Shown one piece after another: positions 1 through 9,021 of a stretch of 64,000 bases of DNA (the first letter of the stretch is position 1; the number at the start of each line of letters is the position of its first letter). Both the position numbers and the translations under genes were made by a program. The notes beneath the pieces are model-generated. The model was not told the DNA's origin. It worked only from the letters and a program-made list of their open reading frames with translations, and made no database searches. Source of the DNA: Gemella haemolysans (GTDB lineage: Bacteria; Bacillota; Bacilli; Staphylococcales; Gemellaceae); the NCBI RefSeq assembly GCF_028308085.1, contig NZ_JAQMFS010000091.1:1-64000 (forward strand). Reading direction: 5' to 3'.

Positions 1-89
1 ACCTGTACCCATACCGAACACAGAAGTTAAGCTCTTTAGCGTCGAATGTAGTTGGGCTTACGCCCTGTGAGACTAGAACGTTGCCAGGC
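1..89 (+). rRNA. rrf: 5S ribosomal RNA, 3' part (5' end outside window)
   Basis: The first bases match the conserved 5S core (CCGAACACAGAAGTTAAG) and the segment ends with the usual GTTGCCAGGC 3' strand. About 25-30 nt of the 5' end lie before the window. It sits directly upstream of a tRNA cluster, so this is the end of a ribosomal RNA operon. The exact 3' end is estimated from stem pairing. Confidence 0.9.
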
Positions 90-125
90 TTTTGAGGTCT
101 ATTGCTAATGCATTAGACTTATTAT

Positions 126-202
126 TCCACAGTAGCTCAGTTGGTAGTAGCATCTGACTGTTAATCAGAGGGTCGCAGGTTCGAGTCCTGCCTGTGGAGC
201 CA
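126..202 (+). tRNA. tRNA-Asn (GTT)
   Basis: The cloverleaf has acceptor arms TCCACAG/CTGTGGA, anticodon GTT in the loop of CTGACTGTTAATCAG and a TTCGAGTC T-loop. The 3' CCA is encoded (200-202). First tRNA of the cluster after the 5S gene. Confidence 0.95.
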
Positions 203-208
203 TTTTTT

Positions 209-283
209 GGCCCGTTGGTCAAGTGGTTAAGACACCGCCCTTTCACGGCGGTAACACGGGTTCGAATCCCGTACGGGTCACCA
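209..283 (+). tRNA. tRNA-Glu (TTC), copy 1 with encoded CCA
   Basis: Acceptor arms GGCCCGT/ACGGGTC and anticodon TTC in CCGCCCTTTCACGGCGG. CCA is encoded at 281-283. The 72-nt body is identical to the second tRNA-Glu at 665-736, which lacks CCA. Confidence 0.95.
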
Positions 284-290
284 TTTGAAC

Positions 291-366
291 GGAGGTTTAG
301 CTCAGCTGGGAGAGCACTTGCCTTACAAGCAAGGGGTCAGCGGTTCGATCCCGTTAACCTCCACCA
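291..366 (+). tRNA. tRNA-Val (TAC)
   Basis: Acceptor arms GGAGGTT/AACCTCC, anticodon TAC in TTGCCTTACAAGCAA, encoded CCA at 364-366. Lies 7 nt after the tRNA-Glu gene. Confidence 0.95.
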
Positions 367-379
367 TTTTAAATAAGCC

Positions 380-463
380 GGGAAGATAGCGAAGAGGCTA
401 AACGCGGCGGACTGTAAATCCGCTCCTTAGGGTTCAGTGGTTCGAATCCACTTCTTCCCACCA
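380..463 (+). tRNA. tRNA-Tyr (GTA)
   Basis: Acceptor arms GGGAAGA/TCTTCCC, anticodon GTA (GGACTGTAAATCC) and a long class II variable arm, as expected for bacterial tRNA-Tyr. CCA is encoded (461-463). Confidence 0.95.
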
Positions 464-472
464 TTCTAATAT

Positions 473-548
473 TGGGATATAGCCAAGCGGTAAGGCAACG
501 GACTTTGACTCCGTCATTCCCCTGGTTCGAATCCAGGTATCCCAGCCA
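473..548 (+). tRNA. tRNA-Gln (TTG)
   Basis: Acceptor arms TGGGATA/TATCCCA, anticodon TTG in CGGACTTTGACTCCG, encoded CCA at 546-548. Ends 1 nt before the tRNA-Lys gene. Confidence 0.95.
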
Positions 549-549
549 T

Positions 550-622
550 GAGCCATTAGCTCAGTTGGTAGAGCATTTGACTTTTAATCAAAGGGTCGAA
601 GGTTCGAGTCCTTCATGGCTCA
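550..622 (+). tRNA. tRNA-Lys (TTT)
   Basis: Acceptor arms GAGCCAT/ATGGCTC and anticodon TTT in TTGACTTTTAATCAA. CCA is not encoded; the gene runs straight into an intrinsic terminator. Confidence 0.95.
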
Positions 623-630
623 TTAATTTA

Positions 631-665
631 ATAAAAGGCTAATTAATTAGCCTTTTATATTTTTG
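631..665 (+). terminator. Intrinsic terminator inside the tRNA cluster
   Basis: A perfect 14-bp inverted repeat (ATAAAAGGCTAATT and its complement) is followed by ATTTTT. It should end the transcript after tRNA-Lys, yet another tRNA-Glu gene starts immediately behind it. Confidence 0.75.
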
Positions 666-736
666 GCCCGTTGGTCAAGTGGTTAAGACACCGCCCTTTC
701 ACGGCGGTAACACGGGTTCGAATCCCGTACGGGTCA
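665..736 (+). tRNA. tRNA-Glu (TTC), copy 2 without CCA
   Basis: The 72-nt sequence is identical to copy 1 at 209-280, but no CCA follows and a terminator comes next. It lies behind the 631-665 terminator, so it depends on read-through or on its own promoter, which is not obvious. Confidence 0.95.
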
Positions 737-744
737 TCTTAACC

Positions 745-776
745 AAGTCGTAACTTTTGTTACGACTTTTTTTTAT
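745..776 (+). terminator. Intrinsic terminator of the tRNA cluster
   Basis: Ten-bp perfect stem AAGTCGTAAC/GTTACGACTT with a TTTT loop and a run of eight T. Ends the rRNA-tRNA operon. Confidence 0.9.
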
Positions 777-794
777 AATTAAGTTTTATAAAGA

Positions 795-833
795 TTAAAG
801 AGCAAGTCTATTTATACTAGAATTGCTCTTTAA
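795..833 (-). terminator. Terminator of the HAD-cytidine deaminase gene
   Basis: Eleven-bp stem TTAAAGAGCAA/TTGCTCTTTAA lies just past the stop codon of the minus-strand gene. The T-rich tail on the minus strand is short, so it is a moderate terminator that may work in both directions. Confidence 0.65.
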
Positions 834-835
834 TT

Positions 836-2128
836 TTATTTTTTTAATTCTTTTGCTGTGAAGCTAAGTGGTAATACTTCTTCAAAAAAGTTGTATACTT
901 CATATTTATTTTTTGATGTTCCTAGAATTAACTCAAATTCTTCATCTGCAAATTCCGAAATAACTTGTCGACATACTCCACAAGGTGGACAGTAATTCTC
1001 TAAATTCCCATTAGGACCACCTACGACTGCTATTTTTTTAAATTTTGTTACACCTTCACTAACAGCTTTGAATATTGCAGTTCTTTCTGCACAGTTAGTA
1101 GGAGAATAGCTTGCATTTTCTATATTACATCCAGTGTATATTTTTCCATTATCTGCGAGTATTGCTGCACCAACTTTAAAGTTTGAATATGGAACGTACG
1201 CAAATTTTGTAGCTTCTATAGCGGCTTCTACTAGTGTTTGATTTATATCTTCGTAGAATTCATTTTTTTCCTTTAATAATTTCATAACTGAATCAGCAAC
1301 GCCACCTTCAGAATTTGTTTTCTCAGTGATAATTTTAGAAGTTTTCTGTAAATCTTTATTTCCATTTTTCATTGCAATACTATATTCAACTATATCTAGC
1401 ATGGCTTGATCATTAAGATTATCACCTATAGCAATAGCATTTTTTAAGTTGATATCATGTATATCAGCGACTATTTTTAATGCCTCGCCTTTCGTTGCTT
1501 TTTTGTCCATAATTTCGATGTTATTAGCACCTGATGATGTAACACTAATATTATCATTTCCTGAAAGAAGTTCAGTAGCATGTTTTAATTTTTCTAAATC
1601 ATTTGATATACCTATTACTTTAATAGCAGGATTATTTTCTTGATTTAAGTATAACTCTATATTATCAACTTCTGTAATATGTCCTAATGCAAGTCTATTT
1701 CTAGCTTCTTGTCTTAAGTGCTGTTCGTTTGGTTCTTCGCCATTTGCTCGTATTAGATCGATATATGCAGTTATATCAGTTTCTATACTATTTGTATAAA
1801 TGGTATTTTTTGTATAAAGTTGATAGCTTATTTCTAAACTTTTTAAAATTTCAATTGTATAGTATAAATCTTTTAATTTCATTGGAGTAATATTAATTAT
1901 ATTCCCATTCTTATCGTATATTATTCCTCCGTTGAAGCTTATAACATCACATTTTATATTTTCATTTTTTAATGCTGGTAATGCTTCATAATAGGCTCTT
2001 CCGGTCGCCACTACAAATTGAATTCCATTTTTTTGTGCAAATTTTATAAGTTCTATATTTTCTTTTGGGATTTTGTGGTCACTATTTAGTAAAGTGCCAT
2101 CCATATCGCTAGCAATTAATTTAATCAT
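836..2128 (-). CDS. HAD-family phosphatase fused to cytidine deaminase
   Basis: Two domains in one 430-residue frame. Residues 1 to about 275 form a Cof-type HAD hydrolase with nucleophile motif DMDGT (D8, D10) and the late motif GDNLND (235-240). Residues about 292-430 form a complete cytidine deaminase with the CAE active site (C346, E348) and PCGVC (C383, C386), the expected zinc and proton-shuttle residues. Known function: Cdd deaminates cytidine/deoxycytidine to uridine; Cof proteins dephosphorylate small phospho-compounds. Inference: the pair could salvage nucleotides by dephosphorylation then deamination. Single gene with its own terminator; the phosphatase substrate cannot be read from sequence. 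Confidence 0.9.
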   Translation of the reverse strand: MIKLIASDMDGTLLNSDHKIPKENIELIKFAQKNGIQFVVATGRAYYEALPALKNENIKCDVISFNGGIIYDKNGNIINITPMKLKDLYYTIEILKSLEISYQLYTKNTIYTNSIETDITAYIDLIRANGEEPNEQHLRQEARNRLALGHITEVDNIELYLNQENNPAIKVIGISNDLEKLKHATELLSGNDNISVTSSGANNIEIMDKKATKGEALKIVADIHDINLKNAIAIGDNLNDQAMLDIVEYSIAMKNGNKDLQKTSKIITEKTNSEGGVADSVMKLLKEKNEFYEDINQTLVEAAIEATKFAYVPYSNFKVGAAILADNGKIYTGCNIENASYSPTNCAERTAIFKAVSEGVTKFKKIAVVGGPNGNLENYCPPCGVCRQVISEFADEEFELILGTSKNKYEVYNFFEEVLPLSFTAKELKK

Positions 2129-2321
2129 GTAATTATAAGAAATACGATTGTTTATCGAATTTCATACCCCTTTCTTCAGTGTAATTTGATTATAACATAA
2201 GAGGAAGTATATTGTAAGTGTTTGTAATAATATACTTTGCTTTGAGTTTAATTTCTATTATAAATTGTATATTTATGATAAGATAGAATGTAACTAGATT
2301 GTATGTAGAGAGTGATAGAAT

Positions 2322-4583
2322 ATGATAATTAGAGATTTAATTAAAGATAATAATTTAGAAGAGATATTTACTAATGTAAAAATTGGTTTAGAAAAAGAGG
2401 GACAACGTATCTTAAAAGATGGTACGATTTCAAAAACAGATCATCCAAAAGTATTTGGAGTACGTCATGAAAATCCATATATACAGACAGATTTTGCTGA
2501 ATCACAAGTTGAACTTATTACAACCCCAGAAAACAGTGAAAAATCTGTACTTAGAGTATTAAATGCAGTTCATGAGGTTACACTTAAAAATATACCTGCT
2601 AATGAATTCATATGGCCATTAAGTATTCCAGCAATTTTACCGGATGAAAAGGATATAAGAGTTGCTCAATTTGAGAATAAATTTGATGTAGAGTATAGGG
2701 AGTATTTAGTAAAAAAATATGGGAAATACAAACAAATGGTTTCAGGAATTCACTATAATTTCCAACTTGATGATAAGTTTATGGAGAAAATTTCAGAAAT
2801 TACTAAGAAAGATTTAGTTAGTGTAAAAAATGAAATTTATTTAAAATTAGCTAGGCAATTTATTAGATACCAATGGATATTGATATACCTATATGGAGCT
2901 TCTCCATTAGCTGAAGATAAGTATTTTACAAATGGAATTGAACCTGATCATTATGTGAGGAGTTTACGTACTAGTCGCTTTGGCTATGTTAACGATGATG
3001 ATATTAAAGTATCGTATAGTTCATTAGAAAAATATATTGAAGATATTACAGGTTATGTGAAAAATGGCAATCTAATAGCTGAAAAAGAATTTTACTCTAG
3101 TGTTCGTTTTAGAGGTGCTGATACTATCGTGAAATTTCCTAAAGAAGGTATTAAATATATGGAATTCCGTCTTTTCGATTTAAATCCATTTGCACCTTTT
3201 GGTATTTTAGAAAAAGATATAAGATTTGTTCATTTATTCCTAAAAACATTAGTTTGGTTAGATGAAGTGAATAAAGAAACTTCAGAATCATTAGGTTATG
3301 AGTATAGTGAAAATGTCGCATTAACTCATCCATATGAAAATGTTCCTTATGAGGAAGAAGGAATATGGTTATTAAGTCAAATGAAAGAATTAGTTAAGGA
3401 ATTAGGTTTATTTGACAATGATATTAAATTAATCGATGAAAAAATAGATGAACTACAAAATCCAAAAAATACTCTAGGAGCTAAGTTATTAGCTGAGTAT
3501 GAAAAAGATAACAATATGTCTAGAGTTGGTATCGAACTTGCTAAAAAATATAAAGAAGAGGCATTAAGAGAATATTATTCATTAAGTGCTTTTGCTAACA
3601 TGGAACTCTCTACACAGGCGGTAATAGAAGATGCTATAAAAAATGGAATTAAAGTAGATGTAATTGATGAAAATGATCAATTTATTCGTTTAGAAAATAA
3701 AGATCATATTGAATATGTAAAAAATGGAAATATGACGAGTAAAGATAGTTATATCTCTCCATTAATTATGGAAAATAAAGTAGTAACAAAAAAAGTTCTT
3801 GCTGAAAAAGGTTTTAGAGTACCTAAAGGATATGAGGTATCTAGTTTAGATGAAGCAATTCAGAAGTTTAATTATATAAAAAATAAACCAATAGTTATAA
3901 AACCAAAAAGCACTAATTTTGGCTTAGGTATAACGATATTTAAAAATGGAACAAATTCGTTAGAAAACTATTCAAAAGCTGTAGAATTTGCGTTAAAAGA
4001 AGATAAAGATATATTAATTGAAGAATTTATAGAAGGAATAGAGTATAGATTTTTTGTAATAGAAGGAAAAACAGAAGCTGTATTATTAAGAGTTCCTGCC
4101 AATGTAGTTGGTGATGGAAAACATACAATTAGAGAATTAGTTGAGATAAAAAATTCTAATCCATTAAGAGGAGACGCAAAAAAAACTCCACTGAAAAAAA
4201 TTGAATTAGGAGAGATTGAAAAACTACAATTAGCTGAACAAGGATTAAACTTCGATTCAATATTACCAGAAAACAAGGTTGCATATCTTAGAGAAAACTC
4301 TAATATAAGCACAGGTGGAGATTCTGTAGATAAGACAGATGCTGTTCATGAAAGTTATAAAAAATTAGCTGTAGGAATTACTGATGCTATGATGGCTAAA
4401 GTATGTGGAGTTGACTTGATTATTCCAGATATAACAGAAGAAATAAATGGAGAAAATTACGGTGTTATTGAGGCTAATTTTAATCCTATGATGATGATGC
4501 ATATCTATCCACATTCAGGTAAGTCAAGAAGATTATCACTAAATGTACTGAAAATGTTATTCCCGGAAAGAAACATTAAATAA
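2322..4583 (+). CDS. gshF: Bifunctional glutamate-cysteine ligase / glutathione synthetase (GshF/GshAB)
   Basis: 753 residues, the usual length of the fused Gram-positive enzyme. The N-terminal half (about 1-490) is a glutamate-cysteine ligase with the early IGLEKEGQR motif. The C-terminal part (about 490-753) is an ATP-grasp domain ending in the ligand-binding segment EANFNPMMMMHIYP. It makes glutathione in the cytoplasm from glutamate, cysteine and glycine in two ATP-dependent steps. It is monocistronic, divergent from the HAD-Cdd gene, and followed after 32 nt by an interspersed repeat in place of an ordinary terminator. The family, common in streptococci, Listeria and relatives, is known to avoid product inhibition seen with separate GshA. 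Confidence 0.95.
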   Translation: MIIRDLIKDNNLEEIFTNVKIGLEKEGQRILKDGTISKTDHPKVFGVRHENPYIQTDFAESQVELITTPENSEKSVLRVLNAVHEVTLKNIPANEFIWPLSIPAILPDEKDIRVAQFENKFDVEYREYLVKKYGKYKQMVSGIHYNFQLDDKFMEKISEITKKDLVSVKNEIYLKLARQFIRYQWILIYLYGASPLAEDKYFTNGIEPDHYVRSLRTSRFGYVNDDDIKVSYSSLEKYIEDITGYVKNGNLIAEKEFYSSVRFRGADTIVKFPKEGIKYMEFRLFDLNPFAPFGILEKDIRFVHLFLKTLVWLDEVNKETSESLGYEYSENVALTHPYENVPYEEEGIWLLSQMKELVKELGLFDNDIKLIDEKIDELQNPKNTLGAKLLAEYEKDNNMSRVGIELAKKYKEEALREYYSLSAFANMELSTQAVIEDAIKNGIKVDVIDENDQFIRLENKDHIEYVKNGNMTSKDSYISPLIMENKVVTKKVLAEKGFRVPKGYEVSSLDEAIQKFNYIKNKPIVIKPKSTNFGLGITIFKNGTNSLENYSKAVEFALKEDKDILIEEFIEGIEYRFFVIEGKTEAVLLRVPANVVGDGKHTIRELVEIKNSNPLRGDAKKTPLKKIELGEIEKLQLAEQGLNFDSILPENKVAYLRENSNISTGGDSVDKTDAVHESYKKLAVGITDAMMAKVCGVDLIIPDITEEINGENYGVIEANFNPMMMMHIYPHSGKSRRLSLNVLKMLFPERNIK

Positions 4584-4615
4584 TACAAGTATAATTGATA
4601 AATAGTTAATGAATA

Positions 4616-4789
4616 GGGCTTACCCAAAAGTCATAAAATTTAACAAAGTGTATATGAGAACTCATAGACGCAGTGATTTATTGATATCTAAATTCGCTTT
4701 ATAAAAGCTTTTTAGATATCTAATAACCTGTGCGGGGGTGACTCTACAAAATCGATTTCTTTGAAATCACGATTTTTGAGTCACTCCCA
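4616..4789 (+). repeat. Interspersed repeat, copy 1 (full length)
   Basis: 174 bp, starting GGGCTTACCCAAAAGTC and ending GAGTCACTCCC. It differs from copy 3 (42146-42319) at about five positions. Ends are imperfect inverted repeats (GGGCTGACCCAAAA against GGGAGTGACTCAAAA). Inside are a GATATCTAAA...TTTAGATATC hairpin and, on the right, a 25-bp-class hairpin GGGTGACTC...GAGTCACTCCC. A T-rich run follows the right end. No coding capacity. Confidence 0.9.
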
Positions 4790-5117
4790 TTTTTATATTT
4801 TAGAAAAATACAAAGAATATTATGAAAGATTGAAAATAATATTTTCATACCATTATTTTTAAAATAAAAATTCACATATAGAGTGACTAAAATATGACTT
4901 AATTTAACTTACGAAAGCTATATTAATACTTTTTATAATTAAATAATAAAAAAAAATATGTTTTATATCTTATCTTATAAAATAGAAATCGATTTCAGTA
5001 TTTGTAAAGTAAGAAACTAAAACATTTACAAAAAAATTAATAAATGATATAATCTATTTGTATGCAAAGGTATACACGTCATAATAAAATAAGTATTATA
5101 TAAAAGGAGGTACTAAG
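4790..5117 (+). promoter_or_regulatory. Intergenic leader with promoter and possible cre site for the PTS operon
   Basis: The promoter is TTTACA (5025-5030), a 17-bp spacer and TATAAT (5048-5053). TGCAAAGGTATACA at 5063-5076, just after the likely start of transcription, resembles a catabolite-responsive element (three mismatches to TGWAANCGNTNWCA), so CcpA control is plausible. The rest of the gap (4790-5020) is AT-rich with no gene that I can see. The first gene has an AAAGGAGG ribosome site. Confidence 0.65.
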
Positions 5118-6101
5118 ATGGTAGGAATTATCATCGCGAGTCACGGTGAATTCGCTGCTGGAATTAAACAATCAGGTTCTATGATTTTTGGTGAACAAGA
5201 AAAAGTAGAATCAGTTGTATTTATGCCAAGTGAAGGACCTGAAGACTTGCAAAGAAAACTTCAAGAAGCTATTGCTAAAGTAGATTCTGAAGAAATTCTT
5301 TTCCTTGTCGATCTTTGGGGTGGAAGTCCATTTAACCAAGCTAACAAGTTATTTGAAGAAGCACCAGAGAAAAGAGCAATCGTAGCAGGATTAAACTTAC
5401 CAATGCTTATCGAAGCATATGCTAGTAGATTCACTATGACAACAGCTCACGAGATTGCAAAAGCAATCACACCAACAGCTATTGATGGGGTTAAAGTTCG
5501 TCCTGAAGAACTACAACCTAAAGCAGCTGTAGCTGAAAGTACAACAGTAGCACCTCAAGGAGAAATTCCTGAAGGTACAGTATTAGGAAATGGGAAAATC
5601 GATTTTGTATTAGCCCGTATCGATACTCGTCTACTACATGGACAAGTTGCAACTAACTGGACAAAAGCAACTCATCCAAACAGAATTATTGTAGTTTCAG
5701 ATTCAGTATCAAAAGACGAATTACGTAAAAAACTAATTGAGCAAGCAGCTCCTCCAGGAGTTCGTGCACACGTAATTCCATTAGATAAACTTGTTCAAGT
5801 TTATAATGATCCACGTTTTGGTGATACAAAAGCATTATTATTATTTGAAACACCACAAGATGCTCTTGCAGTAATTGAAAAAGGAGTAGAGATTCCAGAA
5901 TTAAACATTGGTTCTATGGCTCACTCAGTTGGTAAAGTTCAAATTAACAACGTATTATCATTAGATCAAGAAGATGTAGAAGTATACAAAAAACTTCGTG
6001 ATTTAGGTGTTAAATTTGATGTACGTAAAGTATCTAACGATTCACCGTCAGATTTATTCAAACTTATTGAAGCTAAATCTAGCGAAGGTTTAAAATTATA
6101 A
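5118..6101 (+). CDS. manL: PTS mannose-family transporter subunit IIAB
   Basis: 327 residues with a IIA domain (1-135), an Ala/Pro-rich linker (about 135-158) and a IIB domain (160-327). The phospho-acceptor histidines are visible: H9 in IIASHGEF, and H174 in [10 protein letters not shown]. It takes phosphate from HPr and passes it to the incoming sugar through IIC-IID at the membrane. First gene of a four-gene operon preceded by a strong promoter; the start has a good AAAGGAGG site. Substrate is probably mannose, glucose or glucosamine as in the ManLMN class; the sequence alone does not fix it. Confidence 0.95.
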   Translation: MVGIIIASHGEFAAGIKQSGSMIFGEQEKVESVVFMPSEGPEDLQRKLQEAIAKVDSEEILFLVDLWGGSPFNQANKLFEEAPEKRAIVAGLNLPMLIEAYASRFTMTTAHEIAKAITPTAIDGVKVRPEELQPKAAVAESTTVAPQGEIPEGTVLGNGKIDFVLARIDTRLLHGQVATNWTKATHPNRIIVVSDSVSKDELRKKLIEQAAPPGVRAHVIPLDKLVQVYNDPRFGDTKALLLFETPQDALAVIEKGVEIPELNIGSMAHSVGKVQINNVLSLDQEDVEVYKKLRDLGVKFDVRKVSNDSPSDLFKLIEAKSSEGLKL

Positions 6102-6125
6102 TTTAATAGTTATTAGGAGGACACT

Positions 6126-6935
6126 ATGGAATTTAGTATTCTAGCAGTTATATTAGTCCTTGTTGTTGCGTTTTTAGCAGGTATGGAAAGTATCTTAGAC
6201 CAATTCCAATTCCATCAACCAATTATTGCTTGTTCTTTAATCGGTTTAGCAACAGGACATTTATCAGAAGGTATTATTTTAGGTGGAGCTCTTCAATTAT
6301 TAGCGCTTGGATGGGCTAATATTGGGGCTGCGGTTGCTCCAGATGCAGCTTTAGCATCAGTAGCATCTGCTATTATTTTCATTAAAGCTGGTGACTTCTC
6401 AGCTGAAGGACGTATTATTGCAATTGCAACAGCTGTTACTTTAGCTACAGTTGGTCTAGTACTTACTATGGTAGTTCGTACACTATCAGTAGTTATCGTT
6501 CACCAAGCTGACCGTGCAGCAGAGCAAGGAAACTTCCGTGGAGTTGAATTTTGGCACTATGTAGCTCTTGCAGCTCAAGGATTACGTGTTGCTATTCCAG
6601 CAGGATTATTAATGTTCATTCCATCATCTGCAGTTCAAAAAGCTCTTGAAGCATTACCAAAATGGTTCACTGAAGGTATGGCAATCGGTGGAGGAATGGT
6701 AGTTGCAGTTGGGTTTGCAATGGTTATTAACCTAATGGCAACAAAAGAAGTATGGCCATTCTTCTTCTTAGGATTTGCATTAGCACCAATTAATGAATTA
6801 ACATTAATTGCAACTGGTATCATTGGATTATGTTTAGCAATTATTTACCTTAACCTTTCTAAAAATAAAGGTGGAGGCGGTAGTGGAAATACTTCATCTG
6901 GAGATCCACTAGGTGATATCTTAAACGATTATTAA
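6126..6935 (+). CDS. manM: PTS mannose-family transporter subunit IIC
   Basis: 269 residues, almost entirely hydrophobic with multiple membrane segments, and the typical IIC-man start with a FLAGMESILDQFQ motif. Together with IID it forms the membrane channel of the permease. The C-terminus has a Gly/Ser-rich tail. It follows IIAB by 24 nt with its own AGGAGG site, so it is translated as part of the same operon. Streptococcal relatives of this subunit pair are known receptors for class IIa bacteriocins, which is family knowledge and not shown here. Confidence 0.95.
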   Translation: MEFSILAVILVLVVAFLAGMESILDQFQFHQPIIACSLIGLATGHLSEGIILGGALQLLALGWANIGAAVAPDAALASVASAIIFIKAGDFSAEGRIIAIATAVTLATVGLVLTMVVRTLSVVIVHQADRAAEQGNFRGVEFWHYVALAAQGLRVAIPAGLLMFIPSSAVQKALEALPKWFTEGMAIGGGMVVAVGFAMVINLMATKEVWPFFFLGFALAPINELTLIATGIIGLCLAIIYLNLSKNKGGGGSGNTSSGDPLGDILNDY

Positions 6936-6952
6936 GAAGGAGGAACTACAAA

Positions 6953-7876
6953 ATGTCAGAGAAAAAAATTACATTAAGTAAAAAAGATCGTCGTAGCGTA
7001 ATGTTACGTTCTCAGTTCCTTCAAGGTTCATGGAACTATGAACGTATGCAAAATGGTGGTTGGGCATTCTCATTAATCCCAGCACTTAGAAAATTATATC
7101 CAAACAAAGAAGATGCTACTCAAGCATTAAAACGTCACTTAGAGTTCTTTAACACTCACCCATACATTGCAGCACCTATCCTAGGGGTTACACTTGCTTT
7201 AGAAGAAGACAAAGCAAATGGAGCTGATATCGATGATGCGGCAATCCAAGGGGTTAAAGTTGGTATGATGGGACCATTAGCTGGTATTGGGGATCCAGTA
7301 TTCTGGTTTACAGTTCGTCCTATCCTTGGAGCTATCGCAGCTTCATTAGCAACTGGTGGTTCAATTATTGCACCATTATTCTTCTTTATTGCATGGAACT
7401 TAATCCGTATTGGATTCTTATGGTACACACAAGAGTTCGGTTATAAAAAAGGTTCTGAAATTACAAGTGACCTTTCTGGTGGTATTTTACAAACAATTAC
7501 AAAAGGAGCTTCAATCCTTGGGATGTTCGTAATGGGTATCTTAGTTCAACGTTGGACTAATATCAGTTTCCCATTAGTAGTTTCTAAAGTACAGTTAGAT
7601 GAAAAAGCATTTATTCATTTCCCAGAAAAAGGAACACACATTACTGGTGAAGTATTACAAGATATTGTTACAAAAGCAACAAGTGGTAAGTTCTCATTAA
7701 CACCAGAAAAAGTTACAACATTACAAGATAACTTAAATCAACTTATTCCTGGATTTGCAGCGTTATTATTAACATTCGCATGTATGTGGTTATTAAAACG
7801 TAAAGTAAGCCCAGTAGTAATAATCTTCGGATTATTCGCATTAGGTGTCATTGCTCACGTAGCAGGTGTAATGTAA
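6953..7876 (+). CDS. manN: PTS mannose-family transporter subunit IID
   Basis: 307 residues with the family signature near the N-terminus (RSQFLQGSWNYERMQNGG) and the GPLAGIGDP motif near residue 105. The C-terminal third is hydrophobic. It pairs with IIC in the membrane. Seventeen nt separate it from the IIC stop, and an AAGGAGG site precedes the start. A terminator-like hairpin follows, then manO. Confidence 0.95.
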   Translation: MSEKKITLSKKDRRSVMLRSQFLQGSWNYERMQNGGWAFSLIPALRKLYPNKEDATQALKRHLEFFNTHPYIAAPILGVTLALEEDKANGADIDDAAIQGVKVGMMGPLAGIGDPVFWFTVRPILGAIAASLATGGSIIAPLFFFIAWNLIRIGFLWYTQEFGYKKGSEITSDLSGGILQTITKGASILGMFVMGILVQRWTNISFPLVVSKVQLDEKAFIHFPEKGTHITGEVLQDIVTKATSGKFSLTPEKVTTLQDNLNQLIPGFAALLLTFACMWLLKRKVSPVVIIFGLFALGVIAHVAGVM

Positions 7877-7884
7877 TAAAGCAT

Positions 7885-7919
7885 AGGAGGTTGAGGCAAG
7901 ATGTCTCAACTTCCTTTTT
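7885..7919 (+). terminator. Hairpin between manN and manO
   Basis: Eleven-bp stem AGGAGGTTGAG/CTCAACTTCCT (one G-T pair) with TTTTT behind it. Probably a partial terminator that lowers manO expression relative to the transporter genes. Confidence 0.7.
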
Positions 7920-7955
7920 AAAATTAGTAAACAAAATAGAGTGGAGGTGTTAGGT

Positions 7956-8324
7956 ATGGTAGTATCTATGAATACTAAGGTAGTTTATACAACGAAAGCT
8001 AATTGTCTTACTGGATCAATTGGAAACAAGCATGGAGATGTGATGGTAGGAGATAAAGCTTTTGAGTTCTATAATCATAGAAATCCAGAGGATTATATTC
8101 AAATACCTTGGGCTGAGATTGAAAAAGTACGAGCACAGATGTTTTTTAGAGATAAATATATCAGAGGATTTTTTATCGATACAAAAAGAGCTGGAAGTTT
8201 CAATTTTATAGTCAAAAATTCTGGAAAGTGTTTAAAAGAAATGAGAGAATTTATTGGTAATGACAAGATAGTAAGGAATAAACCAGTATTATCATTAAAA
8301 AAATTATTTAGAAAAAAAGATTAA
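7956..8324 (+). CDS. manO: DUF956 family protein (ManO)
   Basis: 122 residues from the ATG at 7956; an upstream GTG at 7941 overlaps the GGAGGT site (7943-7948) and is therefore rejected as start. The sequence matches the DUF956/ManO family that accompanies mannose PTS operons in Firmicutes, with the conserved core EDYIQIPWAEIEKVRAQM. The family is proposed to modulate the operon; its molecular action is not established. It follows manN behind a hairpin with T-run, so it is likely made at a lower level. Confidence 0.9.
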   Translation: MVVSMNTKVVYTTKANCLTGSIGNKHGDVMVGDKAFEFYNHRNPEDYIQIPWAEIEKVRAQMFFRDKYIRGFFIDTKRAGSFNFIVKNSGKCLKEMREFIGNDKIVRNKPVLSLKKLFRKKD

Positions 8325-8348
8325 TACTCTGATATTAGTCTTTTTTTT
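8315..8348 (+). terminator. Terminator of the PTS operon
   Basis: Stem AAAAGATTAATA/TATTAGTCTTTT with a six-base loop and eight T in a row. It overlaps the manO stop codon. Confidence 0.8.
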
Positions 8349-8503
8349 AATTTTAAAAATATTTTCATGAAAAAGCAATGTAAACAGCGTATTTTTCTTG
8401 TATTTTATGAATATTTATATTAAACGAATATAGTATTTTAGAAATAGTATTATAATATCTTATAGGTGTACTAATTTTAAAAGAGAAAGAAAGAGGTAAA
8501 TAG

Positions 8504-9016
8504 ATGGAACTATCATCAAATTCTCCTACTCGAAGGCAAGGTATAATTATGTTTGCATTGATAATTACAGCATATGTAGTATCTGCTACAAACTGGGTAG
8601 CAGGATCAAATTTATCGAAACAAATTACAGATCATTATTTTAATGGTGAGAAAGTATCACCTATAATATCTGAGGTTGTTAACTATACAATTACAATTGT
8701 TAGAATTATAGCTAATTCATTAGCAGCATTTATTTTGATTAGATTACATCCAAGAAAAGCTGTACTGTTAGCATTATTCTGTCTATGTTTTTCATTTTTT
8801 GCTATATTCACTCATATATACAATATCTAGAATGATAATGGCATTTGGTGGATTAATGATTATAGTTTTCATAAATTCATTTGTGTCGAAATTTATACCA
8901 AATGATAAGAAAATAATGACAAGTGCAATCATTACCGCAGCATACAATATGGGAGCTGCTTTGGTTGTTATATTATTTTTGTTTTTAGATTTCCAGAAAC
9001 AAGACCGAAGAAATAA
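8504..9016 (+). pseudogene. Broken MFS transporter (frameshifted and truncated)
   Basis: The first frame (8504-8830, 108 aa) encodes membrane segments like the start of a major facilitator transporter. The continuation (SRMIMAFGGLMIIVFINSF) is in another frame from about 8825, and the last stretch is in a third frame ending FPETRPKK near 9016. PETRPKK resembles a charged MFS tail. Stitched together it gives about 170 residues, well under half the roughly 400 of an intact protein. It has a ribosome site (AAAGAGGT) and is followed by a terminator, so the gene decayed recently. Substrate unknown. Confidence 0.75.
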
Positions 9017-9021
9017 AAAAG

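Noticed and set aside
4616-4789. Repeat as an insertion sequence
   Set aside because: No transposase frame fits in 174 bp and none lies near any copy.
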